A stretch of 38,072 nt of DNA from Candidatus Methanofastidiosum methylothiophilum (GCA_001587595.1 LNJB01000001.1:173276-211347); one strand, 5' to 3'; shown: positions 10,133 to 18,555, numbered from the stretch's first letter. The notes: generated by a model from the letters alone, not told the origin. Made by a program: numbers and translations.

Positions 10133-10486
10133 CTAAATTCTTCCAATCATTGAAAGCCATTTTTCATAACATTGTACTGCAAGCTTATAATCTCTTACTG
10201 CCCAGAAATAACCGTCTCTTTTTAGGTAGTATTCAGCGTCTAAAAGATAGTAATTTATTGCAGTGTTAAAAAGAGTCTCAGCTCTATCAATATCTCCAGA
10301 ATCCCAATAGAGTTCTGCAGCTTTTCTGAAATCTTCTGCACCCCAGAAAAAATCTTTTTCTTCAACAAGGAAATTTGCAGCCTCTGCATAGCTATCGGCA
10401 GCATCTTGATAATAGCCTTCATTTTCAAAATTAATGGCAATATTTTGAAGTTTTTCAACTCTTTTTTTAGTTTCATCCTTTAGCAA
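10133..10486 (-). CDS. Small cytosolic TPR-repeat protein
   Basis: 117 residues forming about three tetratricopeptide-like helical hairpins: KLQNIAINFENEGYYQDAADSYAEAANF, then FFWGAEDFRKAAELYWDSGDIDRAETLF, then FWAVRDYKLAVQCYEKW (roughly 13-110). There is no signal peptide or membrane helix, so it acts in the cytosol, probably as a protein-protein adaptor. The start is TTG 10486, directly after the TAA of the upstream FG-GAP/TPR membrane gene (sequence TAATTG), with AAGGTG placed inside that gene's last codons. This implies translational coupling. The coupling suggests it binds the cytosolic tail, or works with the TPR-containing exported partner. The gene ends seven bases from the convergent tRNA. 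Confidence 0.75.
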   Translation of the reverse strand: MLKDETKKRVEKLQNIAINFENEGYYQDAADSYAEAANFLVEEKDFFWGAEDFRKAAELYWDSGDIDRAETLFNTAINYYLLDAEYYLKRDGYFWAVRDYKLAVQCYEKWLSMIGRI

Positions 10487-12196
10487 TTAAGCACCTTGTT
10501 TAGATTTTTTTCTTTTTCTGAAGAAGAAAAATAAAAATCCCGCTACTAATAGTATAGATATAATGATAGCGACATATATTAGAAGTCTAGTTAAAGATTC
10601 AGCTTTGATCAAATCATCAATTTCAGCCATCTTTTCATCCGTTTCTTGAATTTTGGTAGCATCGTTCAATGTTGAATATAGATCTTTTGCGGTCTGATAT
10701 GTTGATTTAGCTTCGAGATATTTCTTTTCATTAGTTAAAGAGAGAGCTTGTGATTCTATTGTTTTAGCTTGGACATATATAGTAGCATTGGAAATATAAG
10801 CTCCACAATCATTGATTCCTTGGGTATAAGTTACAGATTGATATATACTTCTTGCTTCTTGGAACTTGACAATAGCTGCTTGATACTCTCCAACGTCATA
10901 TAGGGCCTTTCCTGTAAAAAAGGCAGCATTTCCTGTTTTGATTGCTTCTTCTTTTTTTTGTTCATTGCCCTGAGTAACTGGAATCTGAATTTCTCTTAAC
11001 GCTGCATAAGTAATTGTATCTACGTCTGTGGATGCAATAATTAATTCTTTATGGCCCTTAAAGTCAAGATTAATTGTAAAAACGTTGATTATTGGGGAAT
11101 AGGTCCTATATGTGAAAAGTCTCTTCCCATTGGTATCTAAAATATATACACCGTCACTAGTACCTGTGATTATTTCTATTTGATTTTTATAATCAAGATT
11201 ATCATATTGAATTAAATTAACATTACCATCAAATTTATGATTGAATATTTCTTTATCCCAGTCATATGCATAAAGTATATTATCTTTACCAATCAAAATA
11301 AAAGAAGTATTGAATTCATCTTTAAATGCAATTGCAGTTCTGACATCACTATCAAAAGAATACTCCTTTAGTTTAAATCCATCTTTTGTAAAGACAATTA
11401 ACTTTTTGTTAGTTCCTAAAAGAATCTCTTTTAATCCATCAGACTCAATGTCACCAATTGACAAAGAAGTTATAGGATAATCAAAATGATAGCCCCATAG
11501 AGGATTCATGTTGTAATCAAAAATTAGCAGATCATTTAACCTAGAGGATGTAATGAATTCAGAGTAGCCATCTCCATTTATATCCTCCGCAATTAGAATC
11601 CTAAGTTGATTATCAGCTTCCCATTTTTTTGAAGTTCCACTATAGTAGCCTTTTAATTCGAAGTCTGGGAAAAATATATCTTTACTTTGGAATCTAACAC
11701 ATCCATCATGATTAATAATAATCCAAGCATTATCAAGAAATGTTTTATCATGAGATATAGCAATTACCTCACCATAGCCATCTGAATCAATATCCTTAAT
11801 AATTACCTTTTGAACTGGGGTTCGCATCCAATATTCCCAGCGTTTTTCCCCATCTGAATTAAAAACTTCAATTCCATTATTAATAAGGCCAACTACGATG
11901 TCACTTCTTCCATCACCATCTAGATCTCCTACCGATATGCTGTTAACATAGTTTATTGTCTTTCTTTTCCATATCTCATGACCAAAGGTATCTAAAACAT
12001 ATATATACCCACCACTTGCAACAACAACATCAAATCTACCATCACCGTTAACATCACCTAAAGCAATATCTTTGACATCTTCATTAGTATGATGGCGCCA
12101 TTTGATTAAATCTTCAGAAGAAACTTGACTGAACGCAGCAAAAATAAAAATAAATGTTAAAATTAAGCCTAAACTCTTTTGCATTTTTTGCACCAT
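10487..12196 (-). CDS. Exported FG-GAP/VCBS propeller protein with TPR region and C-terminal membrane anchor
   Basis: 569 residues. After a signal peptide (SLGLILTFIFIFAAFSQVSS) come repeats with the calcium-loop signature DxNGDGxxDxxx: DVNGDGRFDVVVAS, DLDGDGRSDIVVGL, DIDSDGYGEVIAIS and DINGDGYSEFITSS. These build an integrin-alpha-like beta-propeller (about 30-410). A TPR-like helical region (about 425-525) follows, then one membrane helix (about 538-560) and a basic tail RKRKKSKQGA. Positive charges after the helix place propeller and TPR outside and only the short tail inside. Its ATG shares one base with the stop of the Lrp-type gene (TAATG). It probably senses or binds something at the cell surface; the ligand is unknown. 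Confidence 0.8.
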   Translation of the reverse strand: MVQKMQKSLGLILTFIFIFAAFSQVSSEDLIKWRHHTNEDVKDIALGDVNGDGRFDVVVASGGYIYVLDTFGHEIWKRKTINYVNSISVGDLDGDGRSDIVVGLINNGIEVFNSDGEKRWEYWMRTPVQKVIIKDIDSDGYGEVIAISHDKTFLDNAWIIINHDGCVRFQSKDIFFPDFELKGYYSGTSKKWEADNQLRILIAEDINGDGYSEFITSSRLNDLLIFDYNMNPLWGYHFDYPITSLSIGDIESDGLKEILLGTNKKLIVFTKDGFKLKEYSFDSDVRTAIAFKDEFNTSFILIGKDNILYAYDWDKEIFNHKFDGNVNLIQYDNLDYKNQIEIITGTSDGVYILDTNGKRLFTYRTYSPIINVFTINLDFKGHKELIIASTDVDTITYAALREIQIPVTQGNEQKKEEAIKTGNAAFFTGKALYDVGEYQAAIVKFQEARSIYQSVTYTQGINDCGAYISNATIYVQAKTIESQALSLTNEKKYLEAKSTYQTAKDLYSTLNDATKIQETDEKMAEIDDLIKAESLTRLLIYVAIIISILLVAGFLFFFFRKRKKSKQGA

Positions 12197-12666
12197 TATT
12201 CTATATCTTCATTTCTAAGAAAATCTGGTAGAGGGAAATGACTCTTTGTGACAACATGTATGCTCATTTCGCTCTTGAATACTCCAGATTGCCTAATGGA
12301 TTCCATGTACGTTGGGATTAGATCAGTTCTATCAGCAGGTATTGCTACAACTAATTGACAATCTACATTCCCAAATCCAGAGGTAACATATAGAACTCTA
12401 TCCATGTTTTTCAGAAAATTAATTGCTTCTTCGTTTGTTCCTTTTTCTATATTCAAGAGAAAATGAACTTGATGGTATCCAAGTTTATCTGGCTCTATTA
12501 TGGCACTAAATCCTTTTATTATGCCATCGTCTATCATCTTATTAATGAAAGGAGTTACAGTCTGTATTGAAAGTCCTGTTTCCTCTGCAATCTTATTTTT
12601 CTGTGGAAATCCTTTGATTGCAAGGAGGGATCTGAGTATTTTAATTCCTTTTTTGTTCATTTTCAT
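12196..12666 (-). CDS. Lrp/AsnC-family transcriptional regulator
   Basis: 156 residues. An N-terminal winged helix-turn-helix (GIKILRSLLAIKGFPQKNKIAEETGLSIQTVTPFINKMIDDGII) is followed by a RAM effector domain with the GFGNVDCQLVVAIP core, the layout of Lrp/AsnC proteins. The frame opens at GTG 12675, but ATG 12666 or 12660 fits the fold better; the TATA at 12697-12712 puts transcription start near 12674. It is the first gene of the unit Lrp, FG-GAP/TPR membrane protein, TPR protein, and probably regulates it, possibly with the stand-alone RAM protein at 9316. The TFE-like spacing TVTPFINKM is the recognition helix region. Effector unknown. Confidence 0.88.
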   Translation of the reverse strand: MKMNKKGIKILRSLLAIKGFPQKNKIAEETGLSIQTVTPFINKMIDDGIIKGFSAIIEPDKLGYHQVHFLLNIEKGTNEEAINFLKNMDRVLYVTSGFGNVDCQLVVAIPADRTDLIPTYMESIRQSGVFKSEMSIHVVTKSHFPLPDFLRNEDIE

Positions 12667-12696
12667 TATTATCACTATTTTAATAATTTCTTTAAA

Positions 12697-12712
12697 ATAT
12701 TTAAATCTTTCG
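12697..12712 (-). promoter_or_regulatory. BRE + TATA promoter of the Lrp/FG-GAP/TPR operon
   Basis: Read on the minus strand it is CGAAAG then ATTTAAATAT, nearly identical to the promoter at 2361-2375. Transcription start falls near 12674, so the message has almost no leader. It lies immediately beyond the 3' end of the membrane-polymerase-like gene. Confidence 0.55.
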
Positions 12713-12723
12713 GAAATTTTTTA

Positions 12724-14229
12724 TTAAATAATTTTTCTATTAATTATAAAAAGGATATATGCTAATGAAATTATAAATAATAATAATACTTCTAAGTCAA
12801 CAATACCTGTTTCAATTCCTATAATTGTGTAACTTAATACCATACTATATAGTCCAACAGGAATAATCTTCCTTTCCCCTTTTGTTTTATCTGCTATTTT
12901 GTAGAGATTTGATAAGAAAAATCCTAAGAAGGCCATACTTATTATTGCTCCAATCAGGCCAAAGTCAATGGATAGCGGGCCAAATATGCTTGAAGTAACA
13001 GAAATTGATTTTTCACCTACAAGAACAGCCATCATCCTTCTTGGAGAATAAGCCACTCCCGGCATTAATCTTGCAAGAAATGGATGAGTCGCAATATGAA
13101 CAGCACCATTAGTTAGTCCAAATACCCCACCCATATTAGCCAATATGTCCATAACATCAGTAGTAAGGCTTATTCTTGTTTTAAGCGATTCAATAAGCGA
13201 GAGATTAACGCCTAAAATAGTGTCACGTGCTATTGTTAAAACAAATAGGGATCCAATAGATACGGCTCCCAATAATATTAATTCAGACTTTTTCCATATT
13301 CCAACCATTGAGCCACAAATCAATGCGCCCAGTAAAACAAAAATAACTTGGGTCCGATATCCCAAAAAAGCCATTAAAATTAATGAAACAATTGTAAAAA
13401 AAATTGAGATAAATCTCGCTTTTTTATAAGAATATTTATTTACTAATCCAACATATGAAATTAGTAAAATGGAACCCATCGGAAAAAGATGTGAAACAGC
13501 TGTAAATAGGGGATCCAATGAATTTCTTGCTTGTACCTCAAATAAGGGTATCCCACCTGCTATTGCTATATCTAAAATATAAAAAATAAATCCTAAAGAC
13601 AGAAGAAGAAATACTAAATTATATGTATTATCCTCTAAATATTTGATGAATCTACCGTTATATGTTAAGAACAAATAGGCTAAGCTAAAAAAAATAAAAG
13701 GAAAAGATAATGCCCAATATCCCTTAACTAGTATTACTATATTTATCATTAAAAGAGAAACAAAAAAATCCTTACTTTGTCTTTCATTGAGCCCTATTAG
13801 TATGATTGGAATCAAACTAAGTTTTACATAAACTCCGAATGATTCAATTTTTACTAAACTAAGTATAAAAAGAATTGAAAAAATCCCCACTAGAGGCATA
13901 AAATATTTTTTATTAATTTTTCTTACTTTTGGGATTTCTACGAGAGTGCCAATATAAAACGAAGTAGTGCCTAAAATAAAGGTAAGTGTTCCAATTATTG
14001 AGAGGGGATGATCAGAAAAACTAAAGAATAGAATAATTGATACGACTACTACCAACGGAGAAAATTTCAAGAAAAATGAGTTTTTTAAATAATTATCAAA
14101 AGTATCAATTTCAAAGAAAGAATCTGGAAAATTATTGAGAATGCTAAAAAATTTAATGGAAGACCTATTAATAATGCTGCTTGAAAACTCTTTTTCTAAG
14201 AAAAGGAATATTTCGTCTAAAGCCTTCAT
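12724..14229 (-). CDS. Multi-pass membrane protein, oligosaccharide repeat-unit polymerase-like
   Basis: 501 residues with a soluble N terminus (about 1-50) and then about 12 hydrophobic segments. A larger extracytoplasmic loop near residues 350-400 contains RLMPGVAYSPRRMM, and a GYRTQVIFVLLGAL segment lies near 300. That general pattern (many helices, one big outer loop, Arg-rich GYR motif before a helix) is seen in Wzy/O-antigen polymerases and the oligosaccharide repeat-unit polymerase family. No family-defining residue is certain, so the function is inferred. Its ATG follows the upstream TAG without any gap, so it is the third gene of a tight three-gene membrane cluster. The role could be in making surface glycan or exopolysaccharide. 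Confidence 0.6.
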   Translation of the reverse strand: MKALDEIFLFLEKEFSSSIINRSSIKFFSILNNFPDSFFEIDTFDNYLKNSFFLKFSPLVVVVSIILFFSFSDHPLSIIGTLTFILGTTSFYIGTLVEIPKVRKINKKYFMPLVGIFSILFILSLVKIESFGVYVKLSLIPIILIGLNERQSKDFFVSLLMINIVILVKGYWALSFPFIFFSLAYLFLTYNGRFIKYLEDNTYNLVFLLLSLGFIFYILDIAIAGGIPLFEVQARNSLDPLFTAVSHLFPMGSILLISYVGLVNKYSYKKARFISIFFTIVSLILMAFLGYRTQVIFVLLGALICGSMVGIWKKSELILLGAVSIGSLFVLTIARDTILGVNLSLIESLKTRISLTTDVMDILANMGGVFGLTNGAVHIATHPFLARLMPGVAYSPRRMMAVLVGEKSISVTSSIFGPLSIDFGLIGAIISMAFLGFFLSNLYKIADKTKGERKIIPVGLYSMVLSYTIIGIETGIVDLEVLLLFIISLAYILFIINRKII

Positions 14230-15039
14230 CTAAATCCTCACATGAATATCTCCAATTACCTCTTCTATATTTGTATCTTGAATAGTATGTATGAATTCTT
14301 TTGGGATATTTTCTGTAAGTACGAAAACTTTAAAATCAAGGAAATAATATTTACTTGGCTTATATGGGGAAAGAATAGATTCCAATTTTTCAAAGTCATT
14401 TGTCCCTAAACCTGCAACGCTCAAAATGATTCCGTTTTCAGAAGATTTCACTTTCACATCTTTTAAATAAAAAATGTCCTTTGTGATCCTATTGGATAAT
14501 TCTTTCTCAAATGTTATCCCGTTTGGAAACTTCCCGTCAATTGCAATATCTGAATATATTGTTGTATCAATTATACTATAATTGGCCAAAAATTTTGATA
14601 CATTATTAATTTTATTTTTTGCTTCAATTAAATTAGTAGTAAAAAAACCCTTTTCAAGATAGTTTACTGTAGAGCCATTTAACATTGTGACTTTTATCCC
14701 ATGAGAGGCAATGTCTTCTTTGAATGAAGTTCTGCCACCTACTGTCAAAACTCGACCATCTTTTAATTTTAATAAAAAGGTGCCTTGCGACGTCCCAACT
14801 ACAACACCCTCTTCGTTAAAAGGGGAATAATCACTAATATATGATCCATCTACCTTTACAAGATATCTAAATCCTTTTCCATCCGACAAATCAAAAAATC
14901 TAACAGCACTATATATTTGAGATCCAGTATATGTATACTCATTTATTGGTTCTTTCTCAAAATACTTGGTGGAAAATGATATGGCTGAAGCCACCACCAA
15001 TACAATTATTGCCAAGTCAAAAAGATTTAATCTTTTCAT
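14230..15039 (-). CDS. Membrane-anchored hypothetical protein (possibly DUF4330-like)
   Basis: 269 residues. A single N-terminal helix (LFDLAIIVLVVASAISFSTKYF, about 5-26) anchors a mostly beta-rich outer domain. The arrangement of an N-terminal LFDLA helix followed by small beta domains recalls DUF4330 proteins, but only loosely. Segments such as EGVVVGTSQGTFLLKLKDGRVLTVGG suggest beta-barrel-like OB or SH3 folding, and the second half has two similar alternating strand-helix blocks (about 110-180 and 185-265). It is nine bases after its upstream neighbour and directly abuts the polymerase-like gene, so these probably form one complex. I do not recognise a known function. Confidence 0.6.
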   Translation of the reverse strand: MKRLNLFDLAIIVLVVASAISFSTKYFEKEPINEYTYTGSQIYSAVRFFDLSDGKGFRYLVKVDGSYISDYSPFNEEGVVVGTSQGTFLLKLKDGRVLTVGGRTSFKEDIASHGIKVTMLNGSTVNYLEKGFFTTNLIEAKNKINNVSKFLANYSIIDTTIYSDIAIDGKFPNGITFEKELSNRITKDIFYLKDVKVKSSENGIILSVAGLGTNDFEKLESILSPYKPSKYYFLDFKVFVLTENIPKEFIHTIQDTNIEEVIGDIHVRI

Positions 15040-15047
15040 TCAAATCC

Positions 15048-15644
15048 CTAAAAGACACCAATAATTACTGTCCTAAGGAAATCTGAAAGCAATACTACAT
15101 CTTCAAAATTACTGTTTTCTATAATTACAACACCTTCATTTAAGACAATAATTTTATTTTCAACGCCACCTAAGTTGGGAGTTTTCATATAAACAAGTGG
15201 TTTTGTTTTAGATCCTATCATTTTAATACCCATCATATATTTGTGCCATGGATTAAGTTCTCTAGCATATATTATTGCTCCTTTAGTTCTACCTATACCT
15301 TCACTTATCGAAGCAACACCCCTTACAAGGTAAGTATTCTCGGGAGCTGTTCCAGGCATTGCAGAAAAAAGTAAATAAACACTTTTTACGTTGTCTTCAG
15401 TAAACATCCTTCGTAAGACAATAAGAGGATCTCCTTCAACATAGGAAACAACTTTTATTGATTGATCATTTTCAGTTTTATAAGCAATAGTTGTCGGAAT
15501 TCCCTTTGTATCAAATGCATGATTTCCCAGATAATTTACATAATAAAGGGAAGCCATCGATACACCGATTATTACTAAGAGTGCAACAAGACTTAGTGTC
15601 TTTTTTGAAATTTTTTGACTTTTCTTACTCTTCTTTTTTGCCAT
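15048..15644 (-). CDS. Membrane-anchored hypothetical protein, first gene of membrane cluster
   Basis: 198 residues. A very basic N terminus (KKKSKKSQKISKK) is followed by one helix (about 18-37) and an exported domain of about 160 residues with no cysteines. The topology is cytosolic N terminus, outer C-terminal domain. An alternating strand-helix pattern is seen around residues 60-195 (for example VKSVYLLFSAMPG, GAIIYARELNPW, NKIIVLNEGVVIIENSNFEDVV). No family recognised. A TATA-like ATTTATAAAT near 15664-15673 lies about 25 bases before the ATG, so transcription is leaderless and this gene starts the unit of three. Confidence 0.6.
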   Translation of the reverse strand: MAKKKSKKSQKISKKTLSLVALLVIIGVSMASLYYVNYLGNHAFDTKGIPTTIAYKTENDQSIKVVSYVEGDPLIVLRRMFTEDNVKSVYLLFSAMPGTAPENTYLVRGVASISEGIGRTKGAIIYARELNPWHKYMMGIKMIGSKTKPLVYMKTPNLGGVENKIIVLNEGVVIIENSNFEDVVLLSDFLRTVIIGVF

Positions 15645-15980
15645 AATAACTAAATTAAAAATTTATTTATAAATATTGTGGGAAATGTATCTATACATAT
15701 AAAAATGCAAAAGATAGTGACAATGATATATGGGTAGCGATAATACAAAAATCAGAAGGATAAAGTTAGGCAAAAGCATGTTAAAACTTGTAAATAATCA
15801 TCGATAAAATTTCAGTAATAATGAGATCTGTTAAATCCTAGTATAATTCAAATAAAGAGATAAATATGTCGATAAGCTGTTATTAAGTATTTCAAAAAGA
15901 AGACTAAAAAACGAAAAAATATTTATTATTAAAAAATTTTATCAAAAACAAGTGAATATATTCTCATCTATCCCCTTAAT
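15645..15980. other. Intergenic region without recognised gene
   Basis: 336 AT-rich bases between a divergent-facing gene start and the end of the Trm112-like gene. The left edge holds the membrane-cluster promoter near 15664-15673. Stops interrupt all frames that I checked. No hairpin or RNA gene is evident. Confidence 0.45.
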
Positions 15981-16139
15981 TTACATTAGTTTAGCTTCTT
16001 CTTCAAGCATTATTGGTATTCCTTCGATAACAGGATATCTTCTTTTACATTTCACACATACGAGTTCTTCTTTATCCTCAAATATATCCCCTTTACAAAC
16101 AGGACACGCTAGGATATCAAGAAGCTTTTTATCAATCAT
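15981..16139 (-). CDS. Trm112/YcaR-like zinc-ribbon protein (52 aa)
   Basis: A 52-residue gene that I read from the reverse strand. It opens MIDKKLLDILACPVCKGD and carries four cysteines (residues 12, 15, 28 and 31) in two CxxC-type pairs. It ends with the conserved RYPVIEGIPIMLEEEA, which matches the Trm112p-like/YcaR family (PF03966) over its full length. In archaea Trm112 activates several RNA and protein methyltransferases by forming heterodimers; a stand-alone YcaR-like role is also possible. ATG 16148 is in frame but the TATA element near 16164-16171 favours leaderless ATG 16139. It faces away from serA with a shared promoter region of under 60 bases. Confidence 0.85.
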   Translation of the reverse strand: MIDKKLLDILACPVCKGDIFEDKEELVCVKCKRRYPVIEGIPIMLEEEAKLM

Positions 16140-16159
16140 GATAGTCATTCTATACAAAG

Positions 16160-16182
16160 ATATTTAAGTATTTTTATAGACC
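16160..16182. promoter_or_regulatory. Shared divergent promoter of trm112-like gene and serA
   Basis: The 58-base gap contains tatttaagta and tttttataga. Read leftward, CTTAAATA sits about 25 bases before ATG 16139. Read rightward, the A/T core sits 22-30 bases before ATG 16198. Both messages would be leaderless and their promoters overlap. Confidence 0.45.
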
Positions 16183-16197
16183 ATTTTTAGTGATAAT

Positions 16198-17112
16198 ATG
16201 AAGATTCTTGTTGCATCGGATATTGCTGAAGAAGGTATATCTAAACTCAAAAAAGAGTTTGAAGTTGATGTAAAGAAAGGTATTTCTAAAGAAGAAATTA
16301 TGGCCATTATAGAAAACTATGACGGAGTAATAGTTAGAAGTAAACCAAATATAACTGAAGAAATAATAAAGAAAGGTAAAAATCTAAAAGTTGTGGCTAG
16401 GGCCGGTGTAGGTCTTGATAATGTCGATGTTAATTGTTGCCAAGGCTTAGGGGTAAAAGTTGTAAACTCCCCTCAAGCAAGTTCTGACTCCGTAGCAGAA
16501 CTCGCATTTGGATTAATACTTGCAGTTTCTAGAAACATTGCAAGAGCCGACAGGCTCACAAGAGAAAAAAAGTGGGAAAAGAAATCCCTAATGGGGCATG
16601 AACTCAATGGTAAAACATTGGGTATTGTCGGATTTGGGAGAATTGGAAGAAATATTGGTAGAATTGCGATAGCCTGTGGTATGAAACTAATTGCCTATGA
16701 CCCCTATTTAACAGATGAACAAATAAGGAAAGGAGATGCTGAGCCTGTTACCCTTGAAAAGCTAATAGAAATAAGTGACGTTATTACCTTCCATGTACCG
16801 TTAATTGACTCAACAAAACATATGATTTCATACGCAGAATTTGAAAAAATGAAGAGCAATGCAATTATAATCAATACATCAAGGGGAGGGATAATTGATG
16901 AAGATGCTCTTTGTAATGCACTTTCTTCTGGAAAAATCCTAGGTGCTGGCCTTGATGTCTTTGAGGAAGAGCCCCCAATAAAAAGTAAACTTCTAGAATA
17001 CGACAATGTAGTCCTAACTCAACATATAGGGGCATCCACTCATGAAGCCCAGAAAAGAGCAGGAATCATGATTGCAGAAGAGGTAATTAAAGCTTTAAAG
17101 TGTAAAAATTAA
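16198..17112 (+). CDS. serA: D-3-phosphoglycerate dehydrogenase, short form
   Basis: 304 residues of the D-isomer 2-hydroxyacid dehydrogenase family. The NAD-binding motif GFGRIG is at 145-150, DPYL at 168-171 carries the acidic residue that selects NAD, and the catalytic triad is visible as Arg229 (TSRGG), Glu near 256-258 (FEEEPP) and His276 (QHIGAS). The N-terminal half holds the RSKPNITEEII and RAGVGLDNVDV substrate-side motifs. It oxidises 3-phosphoglycerate to start serine synthesis in the cytosol. Unlike the roughly 525-residue methanogen enzymes, it lacks the C-terminal ASB and ACT regulatory domains, so serine feedback control is probably absent. A glyoxylate/hydroxypyruvate reductase is the main alternative. 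It ends three bases from a convergent gene. Confidence 0.85.
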   Translation: MKILVASDIAEEGISKLKKEFEVDVKKGISKEEIMAIIENYDGVIVRSKPNITEEIIKKGKNLKVVARAGVGLDNVDVNCCQGLGVKVVNSPQASSDSVAELAFGLILAVSRNIARADRLTREKKWEKKSLMGHELNGKTLGIVGFGRIGRNIGRIAIACGMKLIAYDPYLTDEQIRKGDAEPVTLEKLIEISDVITFHVPLIDSTKHMISYAEFEKMKSNAIIINTSRGGIIDEDALCNALSSGKILGAGLDVFEEEPPIKSKLLEYDNVVLTQHIGASTHEAQKRAGIMIAEEVIKALKCKN

Positions 17113-17115
17113 ATT

Positions 17116-18555
17116 TTAAATTTTTTGACCACATTCTGAACAGAAGTTTCCTCCTTTTTCGATTGCAGCCCCGCAATTGGGGCATTTTAATTCAATTTTT
17201 TCATCAAATGTGTTCCCACAATTGCCACAGAATTTAGCTCCCTTTTCCATTGGTGAATCGCACGAAGGGCATTTTAATTCATCTTTTTTTGATTTCTCTT
17301 TTGTTTGGGTCATAGGTAAAGGTGCGGTAGATTTACTTTTTTTCATGAACACTACTGCCGCCACAGCAATTAAGACAATTAGTATCGGGGCTATATATAT
17401 TAATGGAAAACTGCGGCCTGTTTCAGTAACTGTAGATGGCTTTGAAGTATCGTCTGTTTTTGTAGGAGGCTTGACATCAGGAACGGATGTTGTATCTTTT
17501 GATTGTTTTTGAGATTCTGATCTAATGTAAGAACTCAAATCATATATGTAAATTTTATTGTCTTTTGATCCTACAAGTAGTTTACCCTCGTTTGTTATAA
17601 ATAGTGAATTTACTAAATTTCCAGTTTCCGTACTCCACAATAAATTTCCAGAACCATCCAAAAAATTTATTTTCCTGTCAAGGGAGCTAACTGCAAGATA
17701 ATCTCCTGATGACGTCATAGAAACACAATTTGCTTTATTCTTCAACTTTCTTTTCATTAATTGTTTTCCATTAGAATCAAATATGTAAGTATTATCTCCA
17801 AGATCAGCAGCAAATATCTTAGATCCGTCCTTATTTATTGAAACTAAATGATTTCCTGCGCCAGTTGCTTTGGACCATACTAATGTACCTTTTTTATCAA
17901 ATAAATAAATTTTGTTATCATATGCACCTGCCACTATAGATGATGCATCTGGTGTCAAAGAAATTGACTGTACATTTCCTCCGGTTTTATATTCCCATAT
18001 AGGTTCAAGGGATCTTGACAACATTCGGATATTACTGTCTTTTGTTCCAGTTACAATAAAAGAACCATTTGGGGTAACCGAAGACGCAGCAAGTTTATTT
18101 CTAGAATCAAATGTGGTAGTTTGAACCCCTGTTTTATCATATACAAAAACACTGTAATTTTTTGTAATCGCAGTAATATGTGTTCCATCAGGAGTAATAT
18201 TAACTAAGCTAACTTGGTCAGATGTTAGCCTATCCCAAATCTTTTGTCCAGATTTATTAAGTAAGTATACTCTTTTATCCCACGACCCTGCAACTATATA
18301 CTGTCCATTTGCAGATATGGCCACTGATTCAACATTACTTCCTGTTTGGAATTTCCATAATTGTGACCCATTTTTATTGAAAAGATATACATAATTATCG
18401 TAAGAACCTACTACAATATATGCACCGTCAGAAGATGCTGCAATAGATGATATATTGTCTCCTATATCATAGCTCCAAGATAACTTATCTGCAAAAACAG
18501 CCATAATAGATATATTAAATATTACTAAAATTAAAAATAGAGTAAATTTTTTCAT
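17116..18555 (-). CDS. Exported beta-propeller protein with membrane helix and two cytosolic zinc ribbons
   Basis: 479 residues. A signal peptide (KKFTLFLILVIFNISIMAVFA) is followed by about eight PQQ/WD-like blades (about 25-345) with recurring patterns such as GSYDNYVYLFNKNGSQLWKF and GAYDNKIYLFDKKGTLVWSK. Next come a Thr/Pro/Lys linker, one membrane helix (about 388-407) and a basic turn KKSKS. The C terminus carries two zinc ribbons, CPSC...CGNCG and CPNC...CSECGQ (about 428-479). Charge pattern places the propeller outside and the ribbons inside. This is a transmembrane link between an outer binding platform and a cytosolic metal-bound adaptor. No catalytic site is visible. It has its own TATA near 18565-18578. 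Confidence 0.8.
   Translation of the reverse strand: MKKFTLFLILVIFNISIMAVFADKLSWSYDIGDNISSIAASSDGAYIVVGSYDNYVYLFNKNGSQLWKFQTGSNVESVAISANGQYIVAGSWDKRVYLLNKSGQKIWDRLTSDQVSLVNITPDGTHITAITKNYSVFVYDKTGVQTTTFDSRNKLAASSVTPNGSFIVTGTKDSNIRMLSRSLEPIWEYKTGGNVQSISLTPDASSIVAGAYDNKIYLFDKKGTLVWSKATGAGNHLVSINKDGSKIFAADLGDNTYIFDSNGKQLMKRKLKNKANCVSMTSSGDYLAVSSLDRKINFLDGSGNLLWSTETGNLVNSLFITNEGKLLVGSKDNKIYIYDLSSYIRSESQKQSKDTTSVPDVKPPTKTDDTSKPSTVTETGRSFPLIYIAPILIVLIAVAAVVFMKKSKSTAPLPMTQTKEKSKKDELKCPSCDSPMEKGAKFCGNCGNTFDEKIELKCPNCGAAIEKGGNFCSECGQKI

Noticed and set aside
15952-16167. A 71-residue rightward open frame over the Trm112-like gene
   Set aside because: It is low-complexity and serine-rich, and the reverse strand encodes a clear four-cysteine zinc protein. 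It is a shadow.
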